A stretch of 64,000 bases of DNA, from assembly GCA_024867545.1 (NCBI GenBank), contig JANFNE010000009.1:656501-720500 (forward strand), in the 5' to 3' direction. The position numbers and the translations under genes were made by a program. The stretch comes from Phytopythium helicoides (taxonomy: Eukaryota > Oomycota > Peronosporomycetes > Pythiales > Pythiaceae). Below are positions 12,131 to 21,184 of the stretch, piece after piece (position 1 is the first letter of the stretch; every line of letters begins with the position of its first letter). A model generated the notes under the pieces. It worked only from the letters and a program-made list of their open reading frames with translations, did no database searches and was not told where the DNA came from.

Positions 12131-12880
12131 CTAATAGAATAAAAATTTCATGGTGATCGGCTGGGCCAATGGCCCAGCACGCATCGCCACGCAGACAGCA
12201 TCAACCAGTGCTTGGAATCGGCGGTCAAATTCCTTATGATCCTTGACGAGCGTGGCTCGATCCCAGCTAAACACTGACGGCACATATTGCCCTGCTTCAT
12301 CCCGATACCCGTCAGGGTTGAGACGAATGACGTAAATGGGTAAGCACCCAACGTCCCGATAAATCTGTTTGAGCCGTACGTTTTCGCACATTGGGTCATA
12401 AGACGCGTGTCTGTCTTCGTCAATCTCAACTATCAGCACAAACCATCCGCAATGGATGAGAAAATCAGGACGCCTCAAAGATATTCCTCCCTCCACTCTT
12501 TGGTCGAGCACAGCCCATGGGTATAGCAGCTGCAAGGGGTACGTAAACGCTCGTTCCTTGGCGCAGCGCCAGCTTCTGGATGGATGATCCGGGTAGAGCA
12601 GGCCAGAAGAGCACGCGCAATACGGCTAGTACCGGGGGTTCATCCGTGAAGAAAAACAGTTGATGCACAACTTGGAGACGACGTTAAACATAAACTCCCC
12701 TTGATGGCGAGCACATCGCAGCGGTCGATGTGGCAGATATCCAAATGACGCTTGTGTTCGGCATCGAGCTTGCATGCAGAAGTAGTGTCCACTACTGCCC
12801 TTCGGCTTCTCCTGGATTTGCTTCACTGTCCTGCGTTGCCTGTTGATAAAGCCCTGCATCCAACCATTGGAGCAAGCAAT
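12131..12880 (-). pseudogene. Giant-virus-type restriction-like endonuclease, broken
   Basis: The minus frame contains the core LDQRVEGGISLRRPDFLIH, then VLIVEIDEDRHASYDPMCENVR, then LPIYVIRLNPDGYRD. I recognise this as the PD-(D/E)XK-like nuclease domain (E-x-D-E-x-x-H) of a family seen in nucleocytoplasmic large DNA viruses and scattered in protist genomes. In the same frame upstream is a Cys/His-rich zinc-binding segment (ARCRTQASFGYLPHRPLRC, ARHQGEF) and a linker (PYCACSSGLLYPDHPSR). The two are separated only by one TAG at 12626-12628. No ATG precedes the nuclease part in frame after that stop. The upstream boundary is uncertain. It is probably a decayed, horizontally acquired or virus-derived mobile nuclease. 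The minus-strand frame ends at 12131. Confidence 0.6.
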
Positions 12881-13203
12881 CGCATATCTTGTGCGAGTTG
12901 CAATACTCTGGGCGATCGACTGGGTTGTAGGTATAATCCACTCCGAGCCCGTCGATAAACGTGCGTACCTTGAGGTCGAACAAGAATGTGTCTGTTGAAG
13001 GCACACCCATGGCGTCGGGGGGAGCATACGTCCCAAGAATCGCGTCGGCGTTTGAACGGATGTTTTCTGTTGTTGTGACGCTGAAAATATGGTTTGAAGC
13101 AGACAGTGCTGACAGTCTGTCGGGAACTCTAAATAGCTGTCATAAAGCAAGAATATCTGTTGAAGGCCAACATTGCACTTTGAACTAGTTGCTATTGGTC
13201 ATT

Positions 13204-13905
13204 ATGATGCAGGTCATCTACACCGACTCGCATCCAAGCTCACTGGAAGAGGTCAAGTCGGCGACTGTCGTGAGCGGTCCATCATTCAAGTTGCGCGCAA
13301 ACTTATCGGCGCTTATCCTTCAGCCAGCTGCCTTGCGGCCAGACGTTTCGGAAGCATCGCAGCCCGCGTTCGCAGAGCTAAGGCGTGCTATGAAAAAGTG
13401 GAACGGTGTCGAAATACCCGACCATGAGTGACCATTTCGTATCGCAAACGTGCAGATACCATCTGGTTGGGCATACGACTACCAGCTAAAGGTCGGAGAC
13501 GCGGTACTACCCAGCCGGAGCTTGGTTGCCCTCGTCCATTTCGGACCCGGCTACTCCCCGCCGCACATTGAAGAGTGTGCGGCGGCAACATATGGCTGTC
13601 TCGTCACCGGAACAAAGGAATGGAAGTTTGTCAAGGGTGACAAAGTGCTCGCCACGTTGACTCAAGTGACAGGCCAAACTGTCTATGTACCACCAGGTTG
13701 GGCGCACGAGGTGTCAACTTCGAGCAACGGCGCAATATTGATTGGTGAAGCGGCGATCGTTGCGGGCTCTCTGCAAGCATTCGCAACCAACATGGCAGCC
13801 CTTCATCACGGCGAGTACGGTGGAGTCCGCATCTCCCCTGAGCCCGAGGCTGAGCGCCTATGCGCTGCTCTAGGAGGCACGACGGCGTTTTCAAGATGGA
13901 CATGA
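13204..13905 (+). pseudogene. Cupin/JmjC-like protein interrupted by one stop
   Basis: Two stretches of the same plus frame, 13204-13428 and 13432-13905, are separated by a single TGA at 13429-13431. The second part carries VHFGPGYSPPHIEE and, about 50 residues on, VYVPPGWAHEV. This is the HxE...H layout of Fe(II)/2-oxoglutarate-type cupins (JmjC-like). The first part has no clear motif. A 48-nt intron (13399-13446) could remove the TGA, but its donor (GTCGAA) is weak, so I list this as a probable pseudogene. It sits among decayed mobile elements and could be cargo or a captured fragment. It is followed by the pogo element at 14053. Confidence 0.45.
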
Positions 13906-14052
13906 CTGTTGGAGACAAATCAACGTACTGAATTAGTTGAAATCGTTTAATTTTTTATATAAAGTTATGATCCAGAAAGCGGCGGTACGAAGGCAATTCT
14001 TCGAATGCCTCTGCAACCCAAAGAATTGGTGCGCAAAAAGTGACTCCTAGTA

Positions 14053-14077
14053 TCCGTGCCAGACCGGTAAACGGTCA
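14053..14077 (+). repeat. Left terminal inverted repeat of the pogo element
   Basis: It begins TCCGTGCC after a TA dinucleotide. It matches the right end in inverted orientation at 11 of the first 12 bases and again at CGGTCA. Confidence 0.6.
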
Positions 14078-14267
14078 CCTAGCAAGCTCAATGCAAAAAT
14101 CATGAGAATGGTCAATTACAGGGACACGAAGACGGTCACGAATTTTCACTTGCATTCAGTATTGAAAAGCACCAAACTACACCACGACAGACAACATCGC
14201 CTCGCCAGCTAGTGAAGACGGGCACTGCTGGGGCTGTGAGCCGTCAGCGGCGCTCACTTTCCTCTTC

Positions 14268-16079
14268 TTAGTGCGCTGTTGTGCAGCTGCGAACTTGGCT
14301 GCTCGTTTGGATTCCTTCGCTTGAGCCCTTGCCTGTGCTTTGGCCGCGAGCCTTGTCGGCAGCGGCCTTCGCCCGTCTTGCCTCTCGGGCGACTGCGGCT
14401 TCTGCTTTGGCGGCAGTCTTTGCAGCTTTGGCTTCCCTTTTCGCCTCTTGCTCCGCAAGCATGTCCTCGTACGTGAGCAGTTTTCCTCCCGACACAGATT
14501 CGTCAACAAATACTCCTTTTGGTCTCTGCTGAGAGACTGGTTCGATCAGCATTCGTAGCGATATGTGCGCTACATTGAGAGCATCGAGGCTGTAGCGCCG
14601 TCGCTTCAGCGCTTCTGCGGCCCGAGCACCGACGGTCTCTTTAGTAAATAGGGGCGCCAGTACTTTGTGATGGCGGACACCAATTTCGACGGAAATCTGC
14701 ACTTCTGGGCAGGGCTGGCCACTAGTGCTCAGTTTTAACTTTGGCTTTGACTTGCTGGTCAGCTTCTGCAACATGACGCCTAGCGATAGAGGGTAGATCC
14801 CGGTGTGCTCGAACCCTTTCTTGATGTTTGCAACGTTGAATGACGTCTCAAACGCTGGACATGCAAGGGCCGTCACGTCATTCTTCACAGGTAGAGCTCC
14901 CCCATGCTCGAGGGGGTAGCGCTGAACTGCTTTCTCATAAAGGCTCTTGAAAGGCTGATATACAGAGACGTCGAGGGGTTGCAGAAAATGTGATGTGTGT
15001 GCAGGAAGGACAAACATGTGAACGCCATTATCAAGACCAAATTTCACCGCCGCGACAGTCACATGAGCGTAGTGGCCGTCGAGGACAAGCAGTTGAGGTC
15101 GTGCATCAGGTTTCTCGTTTGGGTCCGGGAGAAGTGTGACAAACCACTTCAACCAGTTGAAGAAGAGCGCGCCGTTAATATTGGATGATTCAGTGACTGC
15201 ACACACAGATCCAGGAGGAGCTCGAGCCATCCACTGCACCTTGCGCTTGGCCCCGGCAAATATGAACATCGGAGGCATGCGCTCACCATTTGCACTGATA
15301 CACCCCATCATACTGACGTTTTCACGGTCGCTTGAGCGGCGGATGTTTGCACTCTTTCCCTTCGGGCACAGTACTTTCTGACCTCCATGACCTTGCGCTG
15401 TCATCCCGGTCTCATCACAATTCCAAATATTGGCGGGCTTCTCCGTGAGGCCGAGGTTGGTGATGGCGGCGTTTAGGTTAGCGAAGTAGTAGCGGACAGT
15501 CTCTTCGGTCGAGCACTCTGCCCACTTGACGTCAAGAATTTGGCCCTTTCGATACGAGATAAGGTGTGCATGACGCTTGACCCACCGTTGGATCCATTTA
15601 GCGTTTGGAAAGTCATCAGGTATATCTTTCAGGGAAGTTGCTAAGGCAGATTGCCGGACGAGATCACGGAACTCTGCTGTGCCAATACACATTCCATGCG
15701 AAGAGCGGTACTCGATGGCCTCCAGCAAGCCGGTATTGGTGCCTTCAGTGATGTACGTGATCTTCGGTCCTTTCTGACACTCAATGGGCAGATTGCCGTT
15801 GACACGTTGCCGAAGCGCCTCACGACCGACAGCAAAGCGTGCTGCGGCTTCCCGAATTGGCATTCCTTCATTGCAGGCAGCAACAGCACGAGAGTAGCGA
15901 ATGGCCAATGCCAACTTTTTGGGGTGAAGTGTTGTCGTGGTGATAGACTCGCCAATCGGCTCCGCGGGCAGTGTGACTTGAATAGGCCGCGCGTGCACAG
16001 ACTCGTTTATTTCTTCTTGGTTAGCTCCACAGCTGGTGTTCACGGAGATCGTGGCGCCGTCGAGGCAGTGCTGAACCAT
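14268..16079 (-). CDS. Pogo-type DDE transposase, 603 aa
   Basis: The frame is intact from ATG 16079; an upstream extension to about 16180 has no ATG. The first 150 residues include a helix-turn-helix of psq type (KLALAIRYSRAVAACNEGM, IREAAARFAVGREALRQRV). A second, CENP-B-like DNA-binding domain ends in WIQRWVKRH. The catalytic domain shows NCDETGM with the first Asp, LVLDGHYAHV with the second, and HTSHFLQPLDVSVYQPFK with the third. The spacing between the last two is 35 residues (DD35D). The C-terminus is Lys/Ala-rich, as in many pogo/Tigger-like enzymes. The lack of stops or frameshifts suggests recent activity or domestication. The flanking repeats and TA duplications favour a transposon. 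Confidence 0.85.
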   Translation of the reverse strand: MVQHCLDGATISVNTSCGANQEEINESVHARPIQVTLPAEPIGESITTTTLHPKKLALAIRYSRAVAACNEGMPIREAAARFAVGREALRQRVNGNLPIECQKGPKITYITEGTNTGLLEAIEYRSSHGMCIGTAEFRDLVRQSALATSLKDIPDDFPNAKWIQRWVKRHAHLISYRKGQILDVKWAECSTEETVRYYFANLNAAITNLGLTEKPANIWNCDETGMTAQGHGGQKVLCPKGKSANIRRSSDRENVSMMGCISANGERMPPMFIFAGAKRKVQWMARAPPGSVCAVTESSNINGALFFNWLKWFVTLLPDPNEKPDARPQLLVLDGHYAHVTVAAVKFGLDNGVHMFVLPAHTSHFLQPLDVSVYQPFKSLYEKAVQRYPLEHGGALPVKNDVTALACPAFETSFNVANIKKGFEHTGIYPLSLGVMLQKLTSKSKPKLKLSTSGQPCPEVQISVEIGVRHHKVLAPLFTKETVGARAAEALKRRRYSLDALNVAHISLRMLIEPVSQQRPKGVFVDESVSGGKLLTYEDMLAEQEAKREAKAAKTAAKAEAAVAREARRAKAAADKARGQSTGKGSSEGIQTSSQVRSCTTAH

Positions 16080-16289
16080 GGTCGACTTTCCGGGTCCGTC
16101 GCTAATTGAGAATTGCACGTTCAGGGGCAAGTGACGGCTCAAAATAGTCGTGGGCGTCTCCTCTTCCGAACGAGCACGTTGTCTACCCGCTCACATGCAT
16201 CTTAGGGGAGGCATGGACGAGTGAACGAACCATACCGTTTCGCTTATTGACTTAAATTTGTATAGTTTGCAATGACCGGGTTCATGTCC

Positions 16290-16314
16290 TGACCGCAGAC
16301 TTGTCCGGCACGGA
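16290..16314 (-). repeat. Right terminal inverted repeat of the pogo element
   Basis: Read on the minus strand it begins TCCGTGCCGGAC next to TA (16315-16316) and mirrors the left end at 14053-14077. Confidence 0.6.
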
Positions 16315-16548
16315 TATGGTGTACCGTGAATGGGTTGAAATATTTATTTTAAGATTCAGTCAACTTTGGTTGAACTTAATATAATACTTCACAGGTACTC
16401 GTATAGCTGATTCAAGCCCCAAAACGAATACAACGCGTCGCAACATGGATCGGCTCCACCAACGTATATGGATTTGCGCAGGGTCAATGAGCCTTCTAGA
16501 AAGGCTGGTTCATCCATCAACTTGCAGCTCCAAGCCCGACTCGCCGCC

Positions 16549-17180
16549 ATGCTGCGCGCTCTGGCAGCCAACGCGCGGCCGCTGCGCCGCTCGCCGTGGA
16601 TGGTGCGGCGCACGTCGAGCAAGACGCGCGTGGAGCTGGAGGAAGGCGGCGCGACTGGCGCAACGCGGCGCGAGGAGCTGATCGAGAAGTCCAAGACGCA
16701 CGCGGGGAGGCTCAAGGATCTGTGGAGCAAGTACGGCGTGGTGGCCATCGGCACGTACCTGGGCATGTACGGCGCGGTGCTGGGCTCCTTCTACGTGGCC
16801 ATCGACCAGGGATGGGTCAAGACCAAGAAGACGTCCAAGGGCAGCGGCGGCGACGAGAACGACGAGTTCAACCTCGTCACCACGACCAACAAGTGCGTCC
16901 TCGATTCATAGCTGGGTCTAGTGGTAGCTGAACAAAAGGCGTGCGGAGACTAACCGACGACACGTTGTGCGCCAGGTTCGTGACCATTGCAGAGGATCTG
17001 GGCATTGCCAAGTACCTGGAGCTGGAGCACGTCAACTCCAAGACGGGCACCTTCCTGCTCGCATGGATCGCCACCAAGTTCACCGAGCCCGTGCGCCTGG
17101 CCGTCACGCTCGCCATCACACCGCGCATCGCGCGCTTCCTGGGCCGCGCACCCAAGTTGCCGCCCAAGATCAAAAAGTGA
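16549..17180 (+). CDS. FAM210/DUF1279 mitochondrial membrane protein, 182 aa
   Basis: Exons 16549-16892 and 16976-17180 (83-nt intron) encode 182 residues. ATG 16549 starts a typical mitochondrial presequence (MLRALAANARPLRRSPW). An in-frame ATG at 16468 exists but would bury it. The core SKYGVVAIGTYLGMYGAVLGSFYVAI is the glycine-rich first membrane segment of the DUF1279/FAM210 family. The second exon holds the apolar segment GTFLLAWIATKFTEPVRLAVTLAITPRIARFLG and ends in a basic tail. In animals FAM210 proteins act at the inner mitochondrial membrane and affect mitochondrial translation. That role is inferred here from family only. A stretch of 16 acidic and basic residues separates the two segments. 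Confidence 0.8.
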
Positions 17181-17559
17181 CCAATTCGAGGTGAGTAGCC
17201 ACCTCGGACAGGATGGACGCGGCTGCGAGCAGGTTTTTTCCTATGCTTCGCCCGCGTCCACATTGAATAGACAACGCTTAGCCCCACACGCTGTCGTTGA
17301 CGGTGAGTTCAAGTTCATGGCGATGGCAACGCCACCGCCGATCACTATCGAGAGAGCTACGAGGAAGTGCGACTTCTCGATTATGAAGATGAAGACTAAC
17401 TCCAGCGTTTGTGCAGCTAAATATACGGCGGAGATTGGCACAACGACGAGCAGAAACCTCCGTTAGTTGTGCCACGCGAGGACAAGTTCTGGAGCATGAA
17501 GCAGCGAGCGTGAGCTTGAATATCCTCGACCCGCAAGGCAAAATCCATCATCCATCCAT
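17181..17559. other. Intergenic stretch with unassigned short frames
   Basis: No complete gene could be built. One plus frame reads through GDGNATADHYRESYEEVRLL to a stop near 17400. After two stops the same frame gives a second protein-like run ending REDKFWSMKQRA before a stop at about 17510. These may be exons of a small gene or remnants, but I could not find splice sites that join them in frame. Confidence 0.3.
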
Positions 17560-20500
17560 ATGAGCGCAGCGCCGCCTCCGTACGTTTCTACGGAGCCAGC
17601 TTGAGACTCGGCTGCCACTCCTACAGCTGGTCAATATATTGCTGCTGTCTCCAGTCGCGGCCCTCCTCCAGGAGCCCCTCCGCGTGGGCCACCACCAGGT
17701 CAGCAACCAGTATACCCTCAAGCTCGTGGACCACCTCCAGGATATTCTCCACCACGAGGTCCACCACCGGGATCTCCTCCTGGGCGAGGGCCTCCACCTG
17801 GAGTACCTCCTGGAAGAGGCCCACCAGGAGGCCCACCGCCAGGAGGACCGCCACCTGGAGCTCCTCCTGGTAGAGGTCCACCCCCAGGAGCACCTCCTGG
17901 TCGCGGTCCTCCAACGGGAGCTCCTCCTGGTGGCCCGCCTGGAGTTCCTCCTGCAGGTATGATGCCTCCTGGGCGTGGACCACCAGGTAAGCAAAATTGC
18001 CAATTCCTAGCAGGACAGGATGCAGTCTCACGATGACAAAACGATAGCTGGGCCACCCCCAGGATCGACCGCACCACTACCAGGACGAGGGCCACCGCCT
18101 GGAGCTCCACCAGGTCTTTAATCAACACACCAGCGGCTGTCAAAATGCATGCCGTACTCTGACTAGCGGGATTGTCTTTAGGCATGATGGGAGCGCCAGC
18201 GATGCGAGGACCGCCACCAGGTGCCCCGCCTTCCCCTCCTGGACGTGGACCACCACCAGGCATGCCACCCCGAGGCTTGCCTCCAGGGATGGCTCCGCCG
18301 GGAATGGTTCCTCAAGGAGCAGGTTCCCTACCTCCGCGAGCTCTTCCGCCTGGAATGGCGGCTCCAAGGGGCCCACCGCCTGGAATGCCACCTCGAGGTG
18401 CTCCGCCAGGGATGTCGCCGGGAGGGATGCAACCACCTGGAATGCCACCGCGCGGACCTCCCGGTATGCCGCCAGGAATGGCACCCCCAGTGATGCGAGG
18501 ACCACCTCCGGCAGGTATGCCACCTGGAATGGCACCGCCCGGCTTGGCACCTCCCGGGATGCCTCCTGGAATGCGAGGGCCGCCTCGAGGCCCTCCAGGT
18601 ATGGAACAACAATGCTGTAATATCGATGACGAGGTTATGCTGATTTTCTCATCCTCATTTTCGTTCGAGAGCAGGAATGCCACCTCGTGGACCCCCAATG
18701 CCCCCTGGAGCTGGTCAAGGTACTGTTCGCAACTTGAGGATTCTACAAGTAGCCAAAGTACTAAATCCATCGCTGCAATTGTGCAGGACTCCCCGGCGCA
18801 ATTGCTCGTACGCCACTTCTCGCCTGCTGTTCGCTGTCATTGACTTGGTTACTGATTTCCATTCTCGTGGTCTACAATGGCAACAGAATCACAAGAAGGT
18901 AAGACGCATTACATACTGACAAAACATCACGGATGTACTCATCATAGTTACCTTCACCTCGTAGACGCACCTCCAGGACCTCCTCGTGGACCACCAGGTT
19001 TTCCACCTCGTGGACCTCCAGGCGCTCCCCCTGGACCTCCTGGCATGCCGCGTGGGCCTCCAGGTATGCATTTGCTGGACGCCATGCTAGTTTCTTAGAG
19101 CCTAATTTTCAAGTTGGCTGACTTTTTGTATTTTTCCTTAAATTGCTCAGGCCCACCATCAATGCCACCTCGAGGGCCACCAGGACTACCTGGTGCTCCT
19201 CCAGGGCCTCCCGGCGGCTTCCCTGTGGCCCCACCGGCAGCGAATGCATTTGCTCGCTTCGGAAAACTCAGCGTCAAGGTGCTGCGTGCATTCGACCTCA
19301 CCACAAGCTCGGAAGCGTCCGATCCATATGTCAAACTTACGGTCGGTTCTCAAGTTGTGCAAACTCGATCGCGGGAACAGGGAACGGGATCTACACCAGA
19401 GTACAACGAGTCCTTCGACTTCAATATCGCGGCTGAGAAGGAGCTCGTTGTTGAGGTGCTGGATCGTGACAATTCTGGTGGAGGTGTTGACCGCGTCTTG
19501 GCGCAGGCACGGGTTGACATCGTCCCATGGCTGGCAAAGGGAGGCTTTGAAGGTGATGTTGGACTTGATAACGGCAAGGTTGCTGTTACTGCCGCATTCT
19601 CCAAGCCCGGCCCACCTGGAGCGGCCACAAAGGCTCCACCAGTGGCTCCATCAGTCCTTTCTGGGCCTGCGGTGGCTCCGTTGCCACCAGGCTCCAACGC
19701 AGTGTCAGTCCCGGGTGCGCCACCGATGGCTCCTTCCGAGCCGCCGCGAGATCCCAACGGCGCGTTCACGGACAAGGAGATCCTGGATGCGTTCCAAGCG
19801 TTCGATCTCGACCACAACAATTACGTGGGTGCGGCAGAAATTCGGCACGTGCTTATCAACATCGGCGAGTCGCCTACAGATGAAGAAGTCGATGAGATGA
19901 TCAAGATGGTTGACAAGGACGGTGACGGTCAGGTGAGTTTTGACGAGTTTTACTCCATGGTCACGAAGGGCAAACAACCGCCTCCTGGACTCGGCGTCGG
20001 TCCTGCAAAAGCTCCTGCCGAGGCAGCAGCTGCTGGAGGCGCAGCGAGCGGAGCTCAAGCGATCCAGATGCGAAATCAGCGGAAAACTGCACTCGAGGAA
20101 TTTGCCCGTGACAACGGCATCAAGCCCGAGTCGGTCAAGAAGGCATACAAGCGGTTCCAGGCGACCGACAAGGATGGCTCGGGGCAGATCGATTACTCGG
20201 AGTTCTGCGAGATCATGCAGGTGGACCCGTCGCCACAGTGCGAGAAGGTTTTCCAGCTTTTCGACAACGACAAGACCGGCCGTATCGACGTGCGAGAGTT
20301 CATGATCGCACTGTCCAATTTCTCCGGTGCCGAAAAAGACGAGAAGCTCAAGTTCGCCTTCATGGTCTTCGACGAGGACGGCAACGGTGTCATCACGCGC
20401 CAGGAGCTCATGAAGATCCTCAAAGCCAACCATATGGCCTCGAATGAGGCCGAGGTCGCGCGTAAGGCGGACACGGTGATGTCCCAGGGCGACAAGGACG

Positions 20501-20598
20501 GCGACGGCGTCATCTCGTTCGACGAGTTTGCCGTCGTCAGCAAAAAGTTCCCCAACATTCTTTTCCCGGCCTACACGCTGGGCACCGCGAAGGACTAG
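17560..20598 (+). CDS. Pro/Gly-rich C2-domain, six-EF-hand calcium protein, 819 aa
   Basis: Nine exons (17560-17579, 17655-17986, 18048-18113, 18182-18598, 18675-18719, 18787-18807, 18887-18898, 18965-19063, 19151-20598) sum to exactly 820 codons. Residues 1 to about 355 are a [12 protein letters not shown] repeat region. A C2 domain follows ([41 protein letters not shown]). After a Pro-rich linker come six EF-hand loops: [60 protein letters not shown] and [12 protein letters not shown]. This predicts Ca2+ sensing with phospholipid-dependent membrane recruitment, but the target is unknown. No signal peptide or membrane span is visible. The short exons 6 and 7 (21 and 12 nt) are the least certain part. 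The repeat-region exon joins mostly fall inside Gly codons. Confidence 0.8.
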
Positions 20599-20779
20599 CT
20601 TGACAGCCGCCTGCACCGCAATAGAACGCTTAGGACACTCTCGTTGAAGCTGTTCATGACGTCCATGAGCTCCACTGCAAAACCCCAATGTGTCATGAGC
20701 CTCATGAGCATGAATTTGTACAGTTTTTTTTTTTTCGCAAAGCCAGCTCGTCATAAACGCAAAACAAACCACCACCACC

Positions 20780-21118
20780 ATGCAGGCCCCGTCGCCGGCC
20801 AAGCTGCTGTCCCGCTCCGAGTTCTCGGTGACGCTGGCGGTGCCCGAGCCTGCCACTGCCGACCGCTGGCTGCGCTTCGAGTTCAAGGAGGCGGGCGCTG
20901 CCTGGGAGGCCGCGCAGCGCGTGGACGCGGCGCTCGGCGCCTCGAGCGTGACGCTAGACGACCTGAACCCCACGAGCACCTACGAGATCCGCGTGTACGC
21001 CGTACGCCGCGTCGACGGCCAAGAGGAGCTGTCACCGCCCAGCGAGACGGCTGCGGTTGACACGGAGGTGCCCGGCTGCGCACCGCAGTCCTCCGGCTGC
21101 ATGTGCGTCATCCAGTGA
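20780..21118 (+). CDS. Small fibronectin-III-like protein with CaaX box, 112 aa
   Basis: This is an ATG-initiated intronless frame. It folds plausibly as one fibronectin type III domain: a first strand EFSVTLAVPEP, then WLRFEFKEAGAAWE, SSVTLDDLNPTSTYEIRVYAV with the family's Tyr corner, and a final strand region LSPPSETAAVDT. The C-terminus is Cys-rich and ends CMCVIQ. CVIQ fits a CaaX prenylation motif, so the protein is predicted to be farnesylated and held on the cytoplasmic face of membranes. No signal peptide is present, which agrees with a cytosolic FN3 domain. It lies 181 bp after the C2/EF-hand gene on the same strand, and its stop is 66 bp from the end of eIF4G. Confidence 0.65.
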   Translation: MQAPSPAKLLSRSEFSVTLAVPEPATADRWLRFEFKEAGAAWEAAQRVDAALGASSVTLDDLNPTSTYEIRVYAVRRVDGQEELSPPSETAAVDTEVPGCAPQSSGCMCVIQ

Positions 21119-21184
21119 CCGCAATGACATGAACTTGAGCTGTGTTCTTGGATGCCTCGCCCTGCTCTGCTTCTCGGTGCTTGC

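Larger units (their letters stand above)
14053..16314 (-). mobile_element. Pogo-type Tc1/mariner-superfamily DNA transposon
   Basis: A transposase gene is bracketed by inverted sequences. Plus-strand 14053 onward reads TCCGTGCCAGAC, and the reverse complement ending at 16314 reads TCCGTGCCGGAC. Over about 25 bp the match is roughly three quarters, with a second shared block CGGTCA at the same offset (14072-14077 and 16290-16295). Both ends are flanked directly by TA (14051-14052 and 16315-16316), the target-site duplication expected for this superfamily. The element would be 2262 bp. The ends are inferred by eye. Confidence 0.65.

Noticed and set aside
16357..16378. CAGTCAACTTTGGTTGAA, resembling a pogo-type terminal repeat
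   Set aside because: It points away from the transposase and has no inverted partner on the far side; the TCCGTGCC ends with TA duplications fit better.
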